A stretch of 64,000 nt of DNA from AP-15 sp035538335 (GTDB lineage Bacteria > Pseudomonadota > Alphaproteobacteria > ATCC43930 > CGMCC-115725): the NCBI GenBank assembly GCA_035538335.1, contig DATLKN010000003.1, forward strand, positions 1-64,000. The letters run 5' to 3'. The position numbers and the translations under genes were made by a program. A model generated the notes under the pieces. The model made no database searches. It was not told the origin of the DNA and saw nothing but the letters and a program-made list of their open reading frames with translations. Positions 40,796-51,043 of the stretch are shown one piece after another; within the stretch, counting starts at the first letter, position 1; every line of letters begins with the position of its first letter.

Positions 40796-41287
40796 ATGAA
40801 CCGCGCCTTTCCCGGTTTTGTCCTCGCCGCGTGCGCGGTCGTGCTCGGCGGGGCGCTCGTCTCGCAATATTGGGGCGGGCTCGCGCCTTGCGAACTGTGC
40901 CTCTACGAGCGCTGGCCGTGGGACGCAGCGATCGTCATCGCGCTGCTCGCCCTTGTCGTCGGCAGCGAAGCCGGACTGCCGTGGGTGGCGCTCGCGCTGG
41001 CGCTCGTCTTCGCCGCCGGAACGGCGCTCGCCTTCTACCATGTCGGCGTCGAGCAGCACTGGTTCGCCGGCCCCACGGCCTGCACCGCGCCGGCGAAGGT
41101 GGCGCAGACCCTCGAAGAATTGCGGGCGCAGATCCTGCACCAGCAGGCGGTGCGCTGCGACGTGCCGGCCTGGCGCTTGTGGGGGGTCTCGCTCGCCGGC
41201 TGGAACTTCCTCGCCTCGTTCTCGATGACGGTAATCTGCCTCGCCGCAGCGTATCTCGCGCGCGCCCGGCGGCGGAGGGAAGCATGA
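40796..41287 (+). CDS. Disulfide bond formation protein B
   Basis: The 163-residue inner-membrane protein has the four-helix DsbB form. The first periplasmic Cys pair is CELC (Cys32, Cys35) and the second is Cys96 and Cys121, in PTACTAP and AVRCDVP. DsbB reoxidises DsbA and passes electrons to ubiquinone. The stop overlaps the start of the Coq7 gene, linking a quinone-dependent oxidase to a quinone-biosynthesis enzyme. The dsbA gene is not in this window. Confidence 0.88.
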   Translation: MNRAFPGFVLAACAVVLGGALVSQYWGGLAPCELCLYERWPWDAAIVIALLALVVGSEAGLPWVALALALVFAAGTALAFYHVGVEQHWFAGPTACTAPAKVAQTLEELRAQILHQQAVRCDVPAWRLWGVSLAGWNFLASFSMTVICLAAAYLARARRRREA

Positions 41288-41829
41288 GCCGCCCGCCATA
41301 TCTTCCCGGCGACCCGGCGCCCGACGCCGAGATCGCCCGCATGCTGCGCGTCGACCATGCCGGCGAATACGGCGCGACGCGCATCTACGAGGGCCAGCTC
41401 GCAATCCTCGGAAAGCGTCCGGCTGCGCGCGCGCTGCGCGAGATGGCCGCGGCCGAAGAGCGCCATCTCGCCGAATTCGAGACGATGCTGACGGGGCGCC
41501 GGGTGCGCCCGACGCTGTTGCAGCCGGTGTGGTCGCTCGCCGGCTGGGCGCTGGGGGCGGGCACCGCGCTGTTGGGCGAGCGCGCGGCGATGGCCGCGAC
41601 GGTGGCGGTCGAGGAGGTCATCGACGAGCATTACCGCGCCCAGGCCGAGCGGCTCGGCGAGGAGGAGCCGGAATTGCGCGACAAGATCCTCGCCTTCCGC
41701 GACGACGAACTGGCGCACCGCGACATGGCGCTCGCCGCCGGCGCCGAGGAGATGCCGGGCTACGATCTGCTCAGCGCCGCGATCAAGGCCGGCTCGCGCC
41801 TCGCGATCTGGCTGTCGACGCGGCTTTAG
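41284..41829 (+). CDS. coq7: Demethoxyubiquinone hydroxylase (Coq7 family)
   Basis: This 181-residue protein is a di-iron carboxylate hydroxylase of ubiquinone synthesis. It has ligands in VDHAGEYGATRIYEGQ, AAEERHLAEFE, VEEVIDEHYRAQ and FRDDELAHRD, the two ferritin-like EXXH sets. It hydroxylates 5-demethoxyubiquinone, an aerobic step. It occurs in alphaproteobacteria in this compact form. The 4-base overlap with dsbB indicates an operon, and a family D repeat follows the stop. Confidence 0.93.
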   Translation: MSRPPYLPGDPAPDAEIARMLRVDHAGEYGATRIYEGQLAILGKRPAARALREMAAAEERHLAEFETMLTGRRVRPTLLQPVWSLAGWALGAGTALLGERAAMAATVAVEEVIDEHYRAQAERLGEEEPELRDKILAFRDDELAHRDMALAAGAEEMPGYDLLSAAIKAGSRLAIWLSTRL

Positions 41830-41842
41830 CCGGGGTAAATGC

Positions 41843-41943
41843 GTCCTTCGACTCGGCGCTCCGCGCCGGCTCAGGATGAGGGCCTTTCTCGATAAGGAGA
41901 CCCTCATGCTGAGGAGCCGCCGAAGGCGGCGTCTCGAAGCACC
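41843..41943. repeat. Palindromic intergenic repeat, family D copy 3
   Basis: A 100-bp inverted structure separates convergent coq7 and the CoA-transferase gene. The left half contains GCGTCCTTCGACTCGGCGCTCC and CTCAGGATGAGGG. The right half mirrors it with CCCTCATGCTGAGGAGCC and GGCGTCTCGAAGCACCC. This is the best preserved copy of the family in the window. Confidence 0.8.
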
Positions 41944-41945
41944 CC

Positions 41946-43124
41946 TCACACAACGCCGGCGGCGCGCAGGCGGGCGATCTCGGCGGCCGAATAACCGAAT
42001 TCCCGCAGCACCGCATCGGTGTCGGCGCCGAGATCGGGGGCCGGGCGGCGGATGCGGCACGGCGCTTCCTTGAACTTCAGCGGAAAGCCGAGCATCCGCA
42101 CCCTGCCGTGGCTGGGATGCTCTACCTCGATCGCCATTTTCTGATCCGCGACTTGCGGGTCGGCGAAGACCTCGGGCAGACTCATGACCCGGTCGCAGGG
42201 CACGCCCGCTTCGTTGAGCCGGGCGATCCAATGGGTGCTCGTCTCGGTTAAGAGCCGCGCCTCGACCGCGGCGTTGATCGCGGCGCGGTTCGCGACGCGC
42301 AGCGCATTCGTCGCGAATTCCGGGCGCGCGCGCAGTTCTGCGAGGTCGAGCGCGTCGAGGAGGCGCTGGTAGGATTGCTCCTGGGAGGGCGCGATCGCGA
42401 CCTCGCCGTCCTGCGTGCGGAACATGCCGTAGGGCGCGACGATTGCATGGTCGTTGCCGGTGCGCGCCGGCGCCTCGCCGGTCGCGAAGTAATTGGCCGC
42501 GAGATAACCGAGGAGGCTGATCGTCGCGTTGTTGAGGCTGGCGCCGACCCGCTCGCCCCTGCCTGTCCGCCCGCGCCGCACCAGCGCGGCGCAGACGCCG
42601 AGCGCGGCATAGAGCCCGGCGGCGAGGTCGGCGACCGGCGGCCCGGCGCGCAGCGGCGGCCCTTCCGCCTCGCCCGTCGTCGCCATGAAGCCGCTCATCG
42701 CCTGCGCGATGAAGTCGAAGCTCGGCCGGTCGCGATAGGGGCCGCTGTCGCCGAAGCCCGACAGGCTGCAACAGACGAGGCCGGGGTTGAGGCTTTCGAG
42801 GCGCGCCCCATCGAAGCCGATTTTGGCGAGCACGCCGGGCCGGAAATTTTCGACGAGCACGTCGCTCTGCTCGATGAGGCGGGCGAGGACGGCGCGGCCT
42901 TCCTCGTGCCGCAGGTTCAATGTCAGCGAGCGCTTGTTGCGGTTGAAGGCAGCGAAATACCAGGAAAGCCCGTCGCGGATCGCGCCCTGCCGGCGGACGG
43001 GGTCGCCCTCGCCCGGGGTTTCGATCTTGACCACATCGGCGCCCATATCGGCGAGCAGCATCGAGCAAAAGGGCCCGGCAAGGATGCGGGTCAGATCGAC
43101 GACGCGGATTCCGGAAAGCGGCAC
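41946..43124 (-). CDS. CaiB/BaiF family CoA-transferase
   Basis: The 392-residue protein matches type III CoA-transferases: GIRVVDLTRILAGPFCSMLLADMGADVVKIE at the N-terminus, LVENFRPGVLAKIG, and FDFIAQAMSGFMATTG with the catalytic Asp nucleophile. These enzymes move CoA between acyl-CoAs and free acids with an interlocked-dimer fold. The gene has no obvious operon partner in the window and is bordered by repeats on both sides. The substrate is unknown. Confidence 0.93.
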   Translation of the reverse strand: MPLSGIRVVDLTRILAGPFCSMLLADMGADVVKIETPGEGDPVRRQGAIRDGLSWYFAAFNRNKRSLTLNLRHEEGRAVLARLIEQSDVLVENFRPGVLAKIGFDGARLESLNPGLVCCSLSGFGDSGPYRDRPSFDFIAQAMSGFMATTGEAEGPPLRAGPPVADLAAGLYAALGVCAALVRRGRTGRGERVGASLNNATISLLGYLAANYFATGEAPARTGNDHAIVAPYGMFRTQDGEVAIAPSQEQSYQRLLDALDLAELRARPEFATNALRVANRAAINAAVEARLLTETSTHWIARLNEAGVPCDRVMSLPEVFADPQVADQKMAIEVEHPSHGRVRMLGFPLKFKEAPCRIRRPAPDLGADTDAVLREFGYSAAEIARLRAAGVV

Positions 43125-43135
43125 GGTCTATCCCT

Positions 43136-43420
43136 CGTTGTCATTGCGAGCGCAGCGAACCAATCTGGCGCCGAGATTGCTTCCTCGCTCCGCTCCTCAC
43201 AAGAAACATGGCGCGTCCTCTCCGCCCTCGGGGGGCGGAGAGGGTCGGGGTGAGGTGGGGGATCCCAGGTACCGGGCGCTGCCCACCTCACCCTCCCATC
43301 GCTGCGCGATGGGCCCCTCCCTCTCCCCCCTGAAGGGCGGAGAGGGATGACGGGGCGGCGCTGAACTCGCTATGACGCTCAGGTTGTTGTCATTGCGAAC
43401 GCAGCGACGCAATCTCGCGC
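43136..43420. repeat. Mosaic of intergenic repeats (families B and E)
   Basis: This 285-bp gap is filled with repeats. A family B copy lies at 43136-43206, with TCATTGCGAGCGCAGCGAA and an ATTGCTTCCTCGCTCCGCTCC arm. A family E unit follows at 43218-43349, with CTCCGCCCTCGGGGGGCGGAGAGGG, then CCCACCTCACCCTCCC and CTCCCTCTCCCCCC. A family B half copy ends at 43420, just before the DUF917 start. No gene was found here. Confidence 0.75.
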
Positions 43421-43423
43421 CCG

Positions 43424-44497
43424 ATGAAAGAGCTCCCCCTCGATGACATCGAGGCGCTGGCGGTCGGCGCCTGGATCCTCGGCACCGGCGGCGGCGGCAG
43501 CCCGTATCTGGGGCTGCTCAACATGCGCCGGCTCTATGCCGAGGGCCGGCGCGTGTCGCTGATGTCGCCCCTCGACCTCGCGGACGACGACCGGGTGGCG
43601 GTCGTCTCGAACATGGGGGCGCCGCTGGTGGGACAGGAGCGGCTCGCCGACAGCGCCAACATCGCCCGCGCCGTCGAGATCCAGGAAGCGCTGTCGGGCG
43701 AGAAATTCGCCGCCGTGATGCCGCTCGAAATCGGCGGCGGCAACGCGATCCAGCCCTTGATGGCGGCGGCGCATCTGAATTTGCCAGTGGTCGACGCCGA
43801 CACGATGGGGCGCGCCTATCCCGAGGCGCAGATGACCTCGGTCGCGGTCGGCGACCTCGTCCCCTACCCTTGCGCGCTCTACGACCCGCGCGGCATCGAG
43901 GCGGTTGTGACGCGGGTGCCGAGCTGGAAATGGATGGAGCGGGTCAGCCGCAAGATCTGCGTCGAACTCGGCTCGATCGCCTCGACCTGCAAGGCGCCGC
44001 GAACGGGGCGCGAGGTCAAGGATTGGGGCATCCACTTCACCGTGACGAAGGCGATGGGGATCGGCCGGCAGGTGCGCGAGGCGCAGCGCCGGCACGAGGA
44101 CCCGGTCGCCGCCGTCATCGAGGCCGGAGGGGGTAAGCTCCTCTTCGGCGGCAAGGTCGTCGATGTTGCGCGCCGCACGACCGAGGGCTATCTGCGCGGC
44201 CGCGCCGTCATCGAGGGGCTCGACGGGGACCGCGGGGCGCGGCTCGAAATCGCCTTTCAGAACGAATGGGTCGTCGCCTGGCGCGACGGCGCGCCGCTCG
44301 TCATGTCGCCCGACCTGATCTGCGTTCTCGATGCGGTTTCGGGCGAAGCCTTCGGCACCGAGACGATCGGCTACGGCAGGCGGGTCGCCGTCGTGGCGCT
44401 GCCCGCCCCCGCCGTCTTCCTCACACCGAAAGGGCTCGAACATGTGGGCCCGCGCGCCTTCGGCTACGACATCGATTTCCGCTCCGTCTTCGAATGA
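43424..44497 (+). CDS. DUF917 domain-containing protein
   Basis: The 357-residue product matches DUF917 (PF06032): WILGTGGGGSPYLGLL near the start, VMPLEIGGGNAIQPL, and GGKVVDVARRTTEGYLRG. DUF917 proteins are often encoded with hydantoinase/oxoprolinase genes; the activity is not established, though a hydantoin-related or amidohydrolase-like role has been suggested. Here it lies next to a permease and a short HyuA protein, which fits uptake and opening of a cyclic amide. The gene starts 3 bases after a half copy of a family B repeat. Confidence 0.88.
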   Translation: MKELPLDDIEALAVGAWILGTGGGGSPYLGLLNMRRLYAEGRRVSLMSPLDLADDDRVAVVSNMGAPLVGQERLADSANIARAVEIQEALSGEKFAAVMPLEIGGGNAIQPLMAAAHLNLPVVDADTMGRAYPEAQMTSVAVGDLVPYPCALYDPRGIEAVVTRVPSWKWMERVSRKICVELGSIASTCKAPRTGREVKDWGIHFTVTKAMGIGRQVREAQRRHEDPVAAVIEAGGGKLLFGGKVVDVARRTTEGYLRGRAVIEGLDGDRGARLEIAFQNEWVVAWRDGAPLVMSPDLICVLDAVSGEAFGTETIGYGRRVAVVALPAPAVFLTPKGLEHVGPRAFGYDIDFRSVFE

Positions 44498-44500
44498 GGC

Positions 44501-45925
44501 TCACAGTTCGAGGTCCTGCGCGAGCCCGGCGCGGGCGTGCGGCGCGCGCGCCGCGACGACCCCGTAGAGAAAGGCGCCCAAGACGAGATAGAGCGCGAAG
44601 AGATAGGGCAGGAGATCGTAGGGATAGTCCGGCACCGGGTAGAGGCTGCCGAAGATGACGAAAGCCATCAGCACAGCGCCGACCGCGCCGACGACGAGAT
44701 GGCGCGGCCGCGCCTCGCCGGCGCGGTAGAGGTCGAGTGGCGCCGCCACCGAGATTAAGAGGTAGATGACGAGAAAGCCGAAGGTCGCAAAGGTGCCGGT
44801 ATAGCCGAAGGCATCGACCGGATCGAGGCGCCCGAGCAGCAGGCAGGCGACGAGCGTGAACGCCGCGCCGGCGGCGATCGCGACGTTCGGGGTCTGGTGG
44901 CGCGCGTGCACGCTGCCCATGCGGCGCGGCAGGAATTCGTACCGCCCCATCGAGAAGATGAGGCGCGAGCCGGCGTTGATCGAGGCGAGGCAGCAGGCGA
45001 AGACGCTGATCGTCGCGGCGAAATAGACGATCCCCGCGGCCCAGGCGAGATGCGCGCGGGCGGCGATCTCGGTAAAGGGCGAGGCGCTCTTGGCGAGGAT
45101 CGCCGCGTCGTCGCCGACGACGACCACCATCGCATAGGCGATGACGACGAAGAAGAGCCCGGCGAGCCCGGCGGAGAGCGTGACGGCGCGCGGGATGGCG
45201 CGCGTCGGCTGCCGCGATTCGCGCGCCAAGGTCGCCGCGCTCTCGAACCCGACAAAGCTGAAGACGGCGAAGGCGAGCGCCGCCATGACGCCGCCGATGC
45301 GGGTCGCGGGCGCCGCCAGCTGCGCCCGATCGACGAACCCGCCATGCTGCGCAAAGACGGTCGCGGTGATCGCGACGATGATGCCGAGCGAAAGAAATTC
45401 GAGCGCGAGGCCGACCCGCGAGGAGATGCGGATGTCGCGATAGGCGAGGATGAAGACGCCGCCGATGAAGGCGAGATCGAAGACGGGGCCGGGCACGACG
45501 ACCTTGCCGCCTGCGATCACGCGCAACAGATCGGCGAGAAAGATCTGGCCGCCGAACACCGTCGCCACCGCCGTCACGACATAGGCGCCGACCATGCTCC
45601 AGCCGGCAATCATGCCGGCGGCCGGCCCCAGCGTGCGGCCGATATAGACGAAATAGGAGCCGGCGAGCGGATGCCGGCGGGCGAGCGCGCCGATATTGCC
45701 GGCGACGAACAGCATGCCGATGCCGGCGACCAGATAGGCGAGCCAGCTGCCGATGCCGGCGAGGCCGGCGACGATGACGATGTTGAGCGTCGGCGTCAGC
45801 GTCGGCGCGACATTGGCGACCGACTGGCCGATCGTCTCGAGAAAGGAGAGGCTGTCGCGGCGCAGCCGCGGCCCCGCCGCCTCGGCATGCGACCGCGGAA
45901 CCGGGGTTTCGGCGGTCGAGGTCAT
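44501..45925 (-). CDS. APC family amino-acid/amine permease
   Basis: This 474-residue membrane protein has about twelve helices and APC superfamily landmarks: SFLETIGQSVANVAPTLTPTLN at the start, IGALARRHPLAGSYFVYIGRTLG with the GS motif of helix 1, and FAVFSFVGFESAATLARESRQP in the middle. It should import an amino acid or related cation-coupled solute. The ATG at 45925 follows GGAGC. It converges on the DUF917 gene with a 3-base gap and is divergent from the short HyuA gene. Confidence 0.88.
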   Translation of the reverse strand: MTSTAETPVPRSHAEAAGPRLRRDSLSFLETIGQSVANVAPTLTPTLNIVIVAGLAGIGSWLAYLVAGIGMLFVAGNIGALARRHPLAGSYFVYIGRTLGPAAGMIAGWSMVGAYVVTAVATVFGGQIFLADLLRVIAGGKVVVPGPVFDLAFIGGVFILAYRDIRISSRVGLALEFLSLGIIVAITATVFAQHGGFVDRAQLAAPATRIGGVMAALAFAVFSFVGFESAATLARESRQPTRAIPRAVTLSAGLAGLFFVVIAYAMVVVVGDDAAILAKSASPFTEIAARAHLAWAAGIVYFAATISVFACCLASINAGSRLIFSMGRYEFLPRRMGSVHARHQTPNVAIAAGAAFTLVACLLLGRLDPVDAFGYTGTFATFGFLVIYLLISVAAPLDLYRAGEARPRHLVVGAVGAVLMAFVIFGSLYPVPDYPYDLLPYLFALYLVLGAFLYGVVAARAPHARAGLAQDLEL

Positions 45926-46004
45926 CGGCAAGGTGCTCCGGGTTGCGTGGCTGAGGCCGCACACTCATGCTATGAAGCGGCCCTGTTCGGCAACCGGATC
46001 TCGC

Positions 46005-47570
46005 ATGCGCGCGCAATTGCGGCGGATCGGCATCGATGTCGGCGGCACCAACACCGACGCCGTGCTGCTCGAAGGCGAGCGCGTCCTCGACGCCGTCAAG
46101 ACGCCGACGACAGAGGACGTGACGGCCGGCATCGAAAAGGCGCTGGGCCTGCTCGCGCGGCATCCCGCGGCCAGGCGCGGCACCATCGACGCCGTCGTCA
46201 TCGGCACGACGCATTTCATCAACGCGGTCGTCGAGGGGCGGCACCTCGCCCCCACCGCCGCGATCCGCATCGGGCTGCCGGCGGCCGCGTCCCTCCCGCC
46301 CTTTTGCGACTGGCCCACCGACCTCGCCCGGCTCGTCCAGGGCGAGGTCTTCATGCTCGAAGGCGGGCACGATTACGACGGCCGCCCGATTGTCCCCTTC
46401 GACGAAGAGGGCATGCGCGAGGCGGCGCGGGCGATCGCGCGGCGCGGCATCGAGAGCGTCGCGGTTGCTTCGATCTTCTCCCCGCTCGACCCCGCCTGCG
46501 AGGAGCGGGCGCGCGCGATCCTCGCCGAGGAGGCCCCGGAGGCCTCCGTCACATTGTCGCGCGATCTGGGGCGCATCGGCCTCTTGGAACGCGAGAACGC
46601 CGCGCTTCTCAACGCCGCCCTCGTGCCGCTCGCCCGCCGCACGATCGCCGGCTTTCGCGCCGCGCTCGAAGGCTGCGGCATCGCGGCGCCGCTCTACCTG
46701 ACGCAGAACGACGGCACCGTGATGGCGGCGGACCACGCGGCGCGCCTGCCGGTCACCAGCTTTGCCTGCGGCGCCACCAATTCGATGCGCGGCGCCGCCT
46801 TTCTGTCGGGCTTGAAGAATGCGCTCGTCATCGATGTCGGCGGCACCTCGACCGATGTCGGCGAGTTGCGCCACGGCTTCCCGCGCGAGGCCAATTCGGT
46901 CGTCGAGATCGGCGGCGTCAGAACGCTCTTCCGCATGCCCGACCTCTATTCGATCGCGCTCGGCGGCGGCAGCATCGTCGCGGGCGAGCCGCCGAAGCTG
47001 ATGCGCGATAGCGTCGGCTACCGGCTGACCGAAGAAGCGCTCGTCTTCGGCGGCAAGACCCTCACCGCAACCGACGCGGCCGTCGCCGCCGGGCATGCGC
47101 GGATCGGCGACCCGGCGAAGGCGGCGCATCTGCCGCCCGCTCTCCTTGCCGCCGTCCTCGACGAGGCGAAGGCCAAGATCGAGGACGCGCTCGACCGCAT
47201 CAAGACCGAGGCCGGCGACCGGCCGCTCGTCGCCGTCGGCGGCGGCGCCTTTCTCGTGCCCGACCGGCTCGCCGGGGTGAGCGAGGTGATCCGGGTGCCG
47301 CACGGCGACTGCGCCAACGCAGTCGGCGCGGCGATCGCGCAGGTCTCGGGCGAATCGGACCGCATTCACCGCGACATGGCGCGCGAGGCGGCGATCGCCG
47401 CGGGCGAAGCGGAAGCGATCGCGCGCGCCGTCGCCGCCGGCGCCGAGCGCGGCAGCCTCGAGACGGTCGATGTCGAGGACATGCCGCTCGCCTACCTGCC
47501 GGGGAACGCGCTGCGCGTGCGGGTGCGCGTCGCCGGGAAGATGGGGGGCGCGGCGGGTCGGAATACCTGA
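46005..47570 (+). CDS. Hydantoinase/oxoprolinase A-like protein, short form
   Basis: The 521-residue protein resembles hydantoinase/oxoprolinase A domains. It opens RRIGIDVGGTNTDAVLLEGE and carries GTTHFINAVVEGRHLAPTA, TQNDGTVMAADHAARLPV and VIDVGGTSTDVGELRHGF. The C-terminal VEVVGGGAFLVPDR-like stretch ends the actin-like fold. It is about 180 residues shorter than the HyuA at 16.7 kb and has no partner HyuB gene nearby. The ATG at 46005 is used; an in-frame ATG at 45972 would add 11 residues. Confidence 0.85.
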   Translation: MRAQLRRIGIDVGGTNTDAVLLEGERVLDAVKTPTTEDVTAGIEKALGLLARHPAARRGTIDAVVIGTTHFINAVVEGRHLAPTAAIRIGLPAAASLPPFCDWPTDLARLVQGEVFMLEGGHDYDGRPIVPFDEEGMREAARAIARRGIESVAVASIFSPLDPACEERARAILAEEAPEASVTLSRDLGRIGLLERENAALLNAALVPLARRTIAGFRAALEGCGIAAPLYLTQNDGTVMAADHAARLPVTSFACGATNSMRGAAFLSGLKNALVIDVGGTSTDVGELRHGFPREANSVVEIGGVRTLFRMPDLYSIALGGGSIVAGEPPKLMRDSVGYRLTEEALVFGGKTLTATDAAVAAGHARIGDPAKAAHLPPALLAAVLDEAKAKIEDALDRIKTEAGDRPLVAVGGGAFLVPDRLAGVSEVIRVPHGDCANAVGAAIAQVSGESDRIHRDMAREAAIAAGEAEAIARAVAAGAERGSLETVDVEDMPLAYLPGNALRVRVRVAGKMGGAAGRNT

Positions 47571-47593
47571 ATAAAGCAAGACGGCCCAAGATC

Positions 47594-47684
47594 CGTCTTG
47601 GCCGGGCTTGACCCGGCCATCCACTTTCGAGCGCGCAAGAAGGCGGCGGATGCCCGGATCAAGTCCGGGCAAGACGAACTGTTG
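47594..47684. repeat. Palindromic intergenic repeat, family C copy 2
   Basis: GGCCGGGCTTGACCCGGCC is a near-palindrome followed by a second arm with GCCCGGATCAAGTCCGGGC. The same GCTTGACCC and GGTCAAGCC words form the copy near 23.92 kb. The unit lies between convergent genes. Confidence 0.75.
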
Positions 47685-47705
47685 GTTTTCGTCCGAAGCG
47701 CCGGC

Positions 47706-48269
47706 TCAGTTGGGGTCGAGCTCGGTATCCCAGTAGAGATAGTCGCGCCAGCTGTCGTGCAGGAAGTTGGGCGGGAAGGCGCGGCCGTTCTGCTGCAGCA
47801 AATGCGTCGTCGGCTGCAGCGGGCGGCGCTTGGGGTACATCCCGCTTTCCCGCGGCAGGCGGTTGCCTTTCGAGAGGTTGCAGGTGCCGCAGGCGGTGAC
47901 GACGTTGCCCCATACCGTGCGGCCGCCGCGCGAGCGCGGGATCACATGGTCGAAGGTCAGATCGTGCGCCGGATACGGCTCGGCGCAGTACTGGCAGACG
48001 AATCGGTCGCGCAGGAAGACGTTGAACCGCGTGAAGGCGGGGTGCCGCGCCGCCGGCACGTACTCCTTCAGCGACACGACGCTCGGCAGCCGCATCTCGA
48101 TCGAGGGGCTGCGCACGCGCACATCGTAATGGTCGACGATGTTGACGCGGTCGAGGAAGACCGCCTTGATCGCCTCTTGCCACGACCACAGCGAGAGCGG
48201 GAAGTAACTCAGCGGCCGGAAATCCGCGTTGAGCACCAGGGCCGGGCAATTCTCGAGACACACAGTCAC
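47706..48269 (-). CDS. HNH endonuclease family protein
   Basis: The 187-residue protein contains a complete HNH motif, DHVIPRSRGGRTVWGNVVTAC. It is bracketed by zinc-binding CxxC pairs in CQYCAEPYPAHD and CGTCNLSKGNR. The N-terminal half (residues 1-85) is a conserved extension without a named domain, seen in a widespread alphaproteobacterial family with unknown biological role. It could nick or cut DNA with a divalent metal. No restriction or phage genes lie directly beside it. Confidence 0.9.
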   Translation of the reverse strand: MTVCLENCPALVLNADFRPLSYFPLSLWSWQEAIKAVFLDRVNIVDHYDVRVRSPSIEMRLPSVVSLKEYVPAARHPAFTRFNVFLRDRFVCQYCAEPYPAHDLTFDHVIPRSRGGRTVWGNVVTACGTCNLSKGNRLPRESGMYPKRRPLQPTTHLLQQNGRAFPPNFLHDSWRDYLYWDTELDPN

Positions 48270-48430
48270 CGCATCACCGTCCTGCTTTTCTTATTCGACG
48301 CTCGCTTACCGCCTTCCTTTGTCAGGCGCGCCTCGAACCGCTCGAAGCCGCTCTAGCACGCCTTTGTGACGGTTTGATAGCGGATCGGCCGCGGCCGCAC
48401 AAGTTTCCGGGGCCGGCGGGTGGGCAGGAA

Positions 48431-49315
48431 TCATCGCGTCGGGGTCGGCTTGTCGCCGCGGTAATCGTAGAAGCCGCGATCGGCCTTGCGGCCGAGCCAG
48501 CCAGCTTCGACATATTTAACGAGCAGCGGGCAGGGCCGGTACTTGCTGTCGGCGAGCCCCTCGTACAGCACCTGCATGACCGAGAGGCAGGTGTCGAGGC
48601 CGATGAAGTCGGCGAGTTCCAGCGGCCCCATCGGGTGATTCGCGCCCAATTTCATCGCCGTGTCGATGGCCTCGACGGTGCCGACCCCCTCGTAGAGCGT
48701 GTAGACCGCCTCGTTGATCATCGGCAACAGGATGCGGTTGACGATGAAGGCCGGGAAATCCTCGGCCGCGACCGGCGTCTTGCCGAGCTTCACGGCGAGG
48801 TCGCGGGTCAGCGCAAAGGTCTCCTCGTCGGTCGCGATGCCGCGGATCAGCTCGACCAGCGTCATCACCGGCACCGGGTTCATGAAGTGCAGGCCGATGA
48901 ACTTGCCCGGCCGGTCGGTCGCGGCGGCGAGCCGGGTGATCGAGATCGAGGAGGTGTTGGTGGCGATCAGCGCGTCGGGCTTGAGGGCCGGCACCAGCTT
49001 TTTGTAGACCTCGCGCTTCACCTGCTCGTTTTCGGTCGCCGCCTCGATGACCATGTCGCAGGCGCCAAAGGCGGCGTAGTCGTCGATCGATCGGATGCGG
49101 GCGAGCGCCGCTTCCTTTTCCTCTTCGCGGATGCGGCCGCGCGCCGCCTGGCGCGACAGATTGCGGTCGATCTGCGCCTGCGCGCGTTCGAGCGCCTCGG
49201 GATTGACATCGTGCAGCACGACATCGAAGCCGGCGAGCGCGCAGACATGCGCGATGCCGCTGCCCATCTGGCCGGCGCCGACAACGCCGATGCGTTTGAG
49301 CCCTTCGAGCGCCAT
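48431..49315 (-). CDS. 3-hydroxybutyryl-CoA dehydrogenase
   Basis: This 294-residue protein is a 3-hydroxyacyl-CoA dehydrogenase. The NAD-binding IGVVGAGQMGSGIAHVCALAG is followed by IEAATENEQVKREVYKKL, TNTSSISIT, GLHFMNPVPVMTLVEL with the catalytic His, and LGANHPMGPLELADFIG. It should interconvert acetoacetyl-CoA and 3-hydroxybutyryl-CoA with NAD(H). It follows etfB and etfA on the same strand and completes a beta-oxidation-type group. Confidence 0.93.
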   Translation of the reverse strand: MALEGLKRIGVVGAGQMGSGIAHVCALAGFDVVLHDVNPEALERAQAQIDRNLSRQAARGRIREEEKEAALARIRSIDDYAAFGACDMVIEAATENEQVKREVYKKLVPALKPDALIATNTSSISITRLAAATDRPGKFIGLHFMNPVPVMTLVELIRGIATDEETFALTRDLAVKLGKTPVAAEDFPAFIVNRILLPMINEAVYTLYEGVGTVEAIDTAMKLGANHPMGPLELADFIGLDTCLSVMQVLYEGLADSKYRPCPLLVKYVEAGWLGRKADRGFYDYRGDKPTPTR

Positions 49316-49325
49316 CGTCCGGCCG

Positions 49326-50293
<968 letters not shown>

Positions 50294-50294
<1 letters not shown>

Positions 50295-51043
50295 CAGATG
50301 ACCCGCGCCTCGAGTTTCAGCTTGTCGACCAGCTCGGCGACCGATTGGACCTTCTTGCCGCCCTGCCGCTTCGGCGGCTCCTCGACTTTGAGAACGGCGA
50401 GGCGCGGCGAAACATCCACCCCGAGCGCCTCGGGCGTCGTCGTCAGAATCGGCTTCTTCTTTGCCTTCATGATGTTGGGCAGCGAGGCATAGCGCGGCTC
50501 ATTGAGCCGCAGATCGGTCGTGACAACGGCCGGCAATTTGATGCGGACGGTCTCGAGCCCGCCATCGACCTCGCGCGTCACCTCGGCGTGGCCGCCCTCG
50601 ATGACGAGCTTGGAAGCAAAAGTGGCCTGGGGCCAGCCGAGCAGCGCCGACAGCATCTGCCCCGTCTGGTTGCAATCGTCGTCGATCGCCTGCTTGCCGA
50701 TGATGACGATTTCGGGGCCTTCCTGGAGGATGACGGCCTTCAGCAGCTTGGCGACGGCGAGCGGCTGCAATTCGGCATTCGTCTCGACGAGAACGCCGCG
50801 ATCGGCGCCCATCGCGAGCGCCGTGCGGATCGTCTCCTGGCAGGGCGCCGTCCCCAGCGAGACCGCGATGACCTCCTCGACGACGCCCTTCTCGCGCAAC
50901 CGCAAGGCCTCCTCGACGGCGATCTCATCGAACGGGTTCATCGACATCTTGACGTTCGCGGTCTCGACGCCGCTCAAGTCCGCCTTGACGCGGATCTTGA
51001 CGTTGTAGTCGATGACCCGCTTGACCGCGACCAGCGCCTTCAT
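50294..51043 (-). CDS. etfB: Electron transfer flavoprotein beta subunit
   Basis: The 249-residue protein matches EtfB/FixA: VAVKRVIDYNVKIRV at the start, MSMNPFDEIAVEEALRL, EIVIIGKQAIDDDCNQTGQM and LNEPRYASLPNIMKAKKKPI, which carries the conserved recognition loop. It forms the AMP-binding half of the ETF heterodimer with EtfA. The ATG at 51043 gives the usual N-terminus (MKALVAVKRV); an upstream extension lacks homology. The gene is divergent from the CBS-BON gene. Confidence 0.95.

Noticed and set aside
43136..43420. CRISPR array in the repeat-rich gap
   Set aside because: The repeats are palindromic intergenic elements of different families, not regularly spaced identical repeats with unique spacers.
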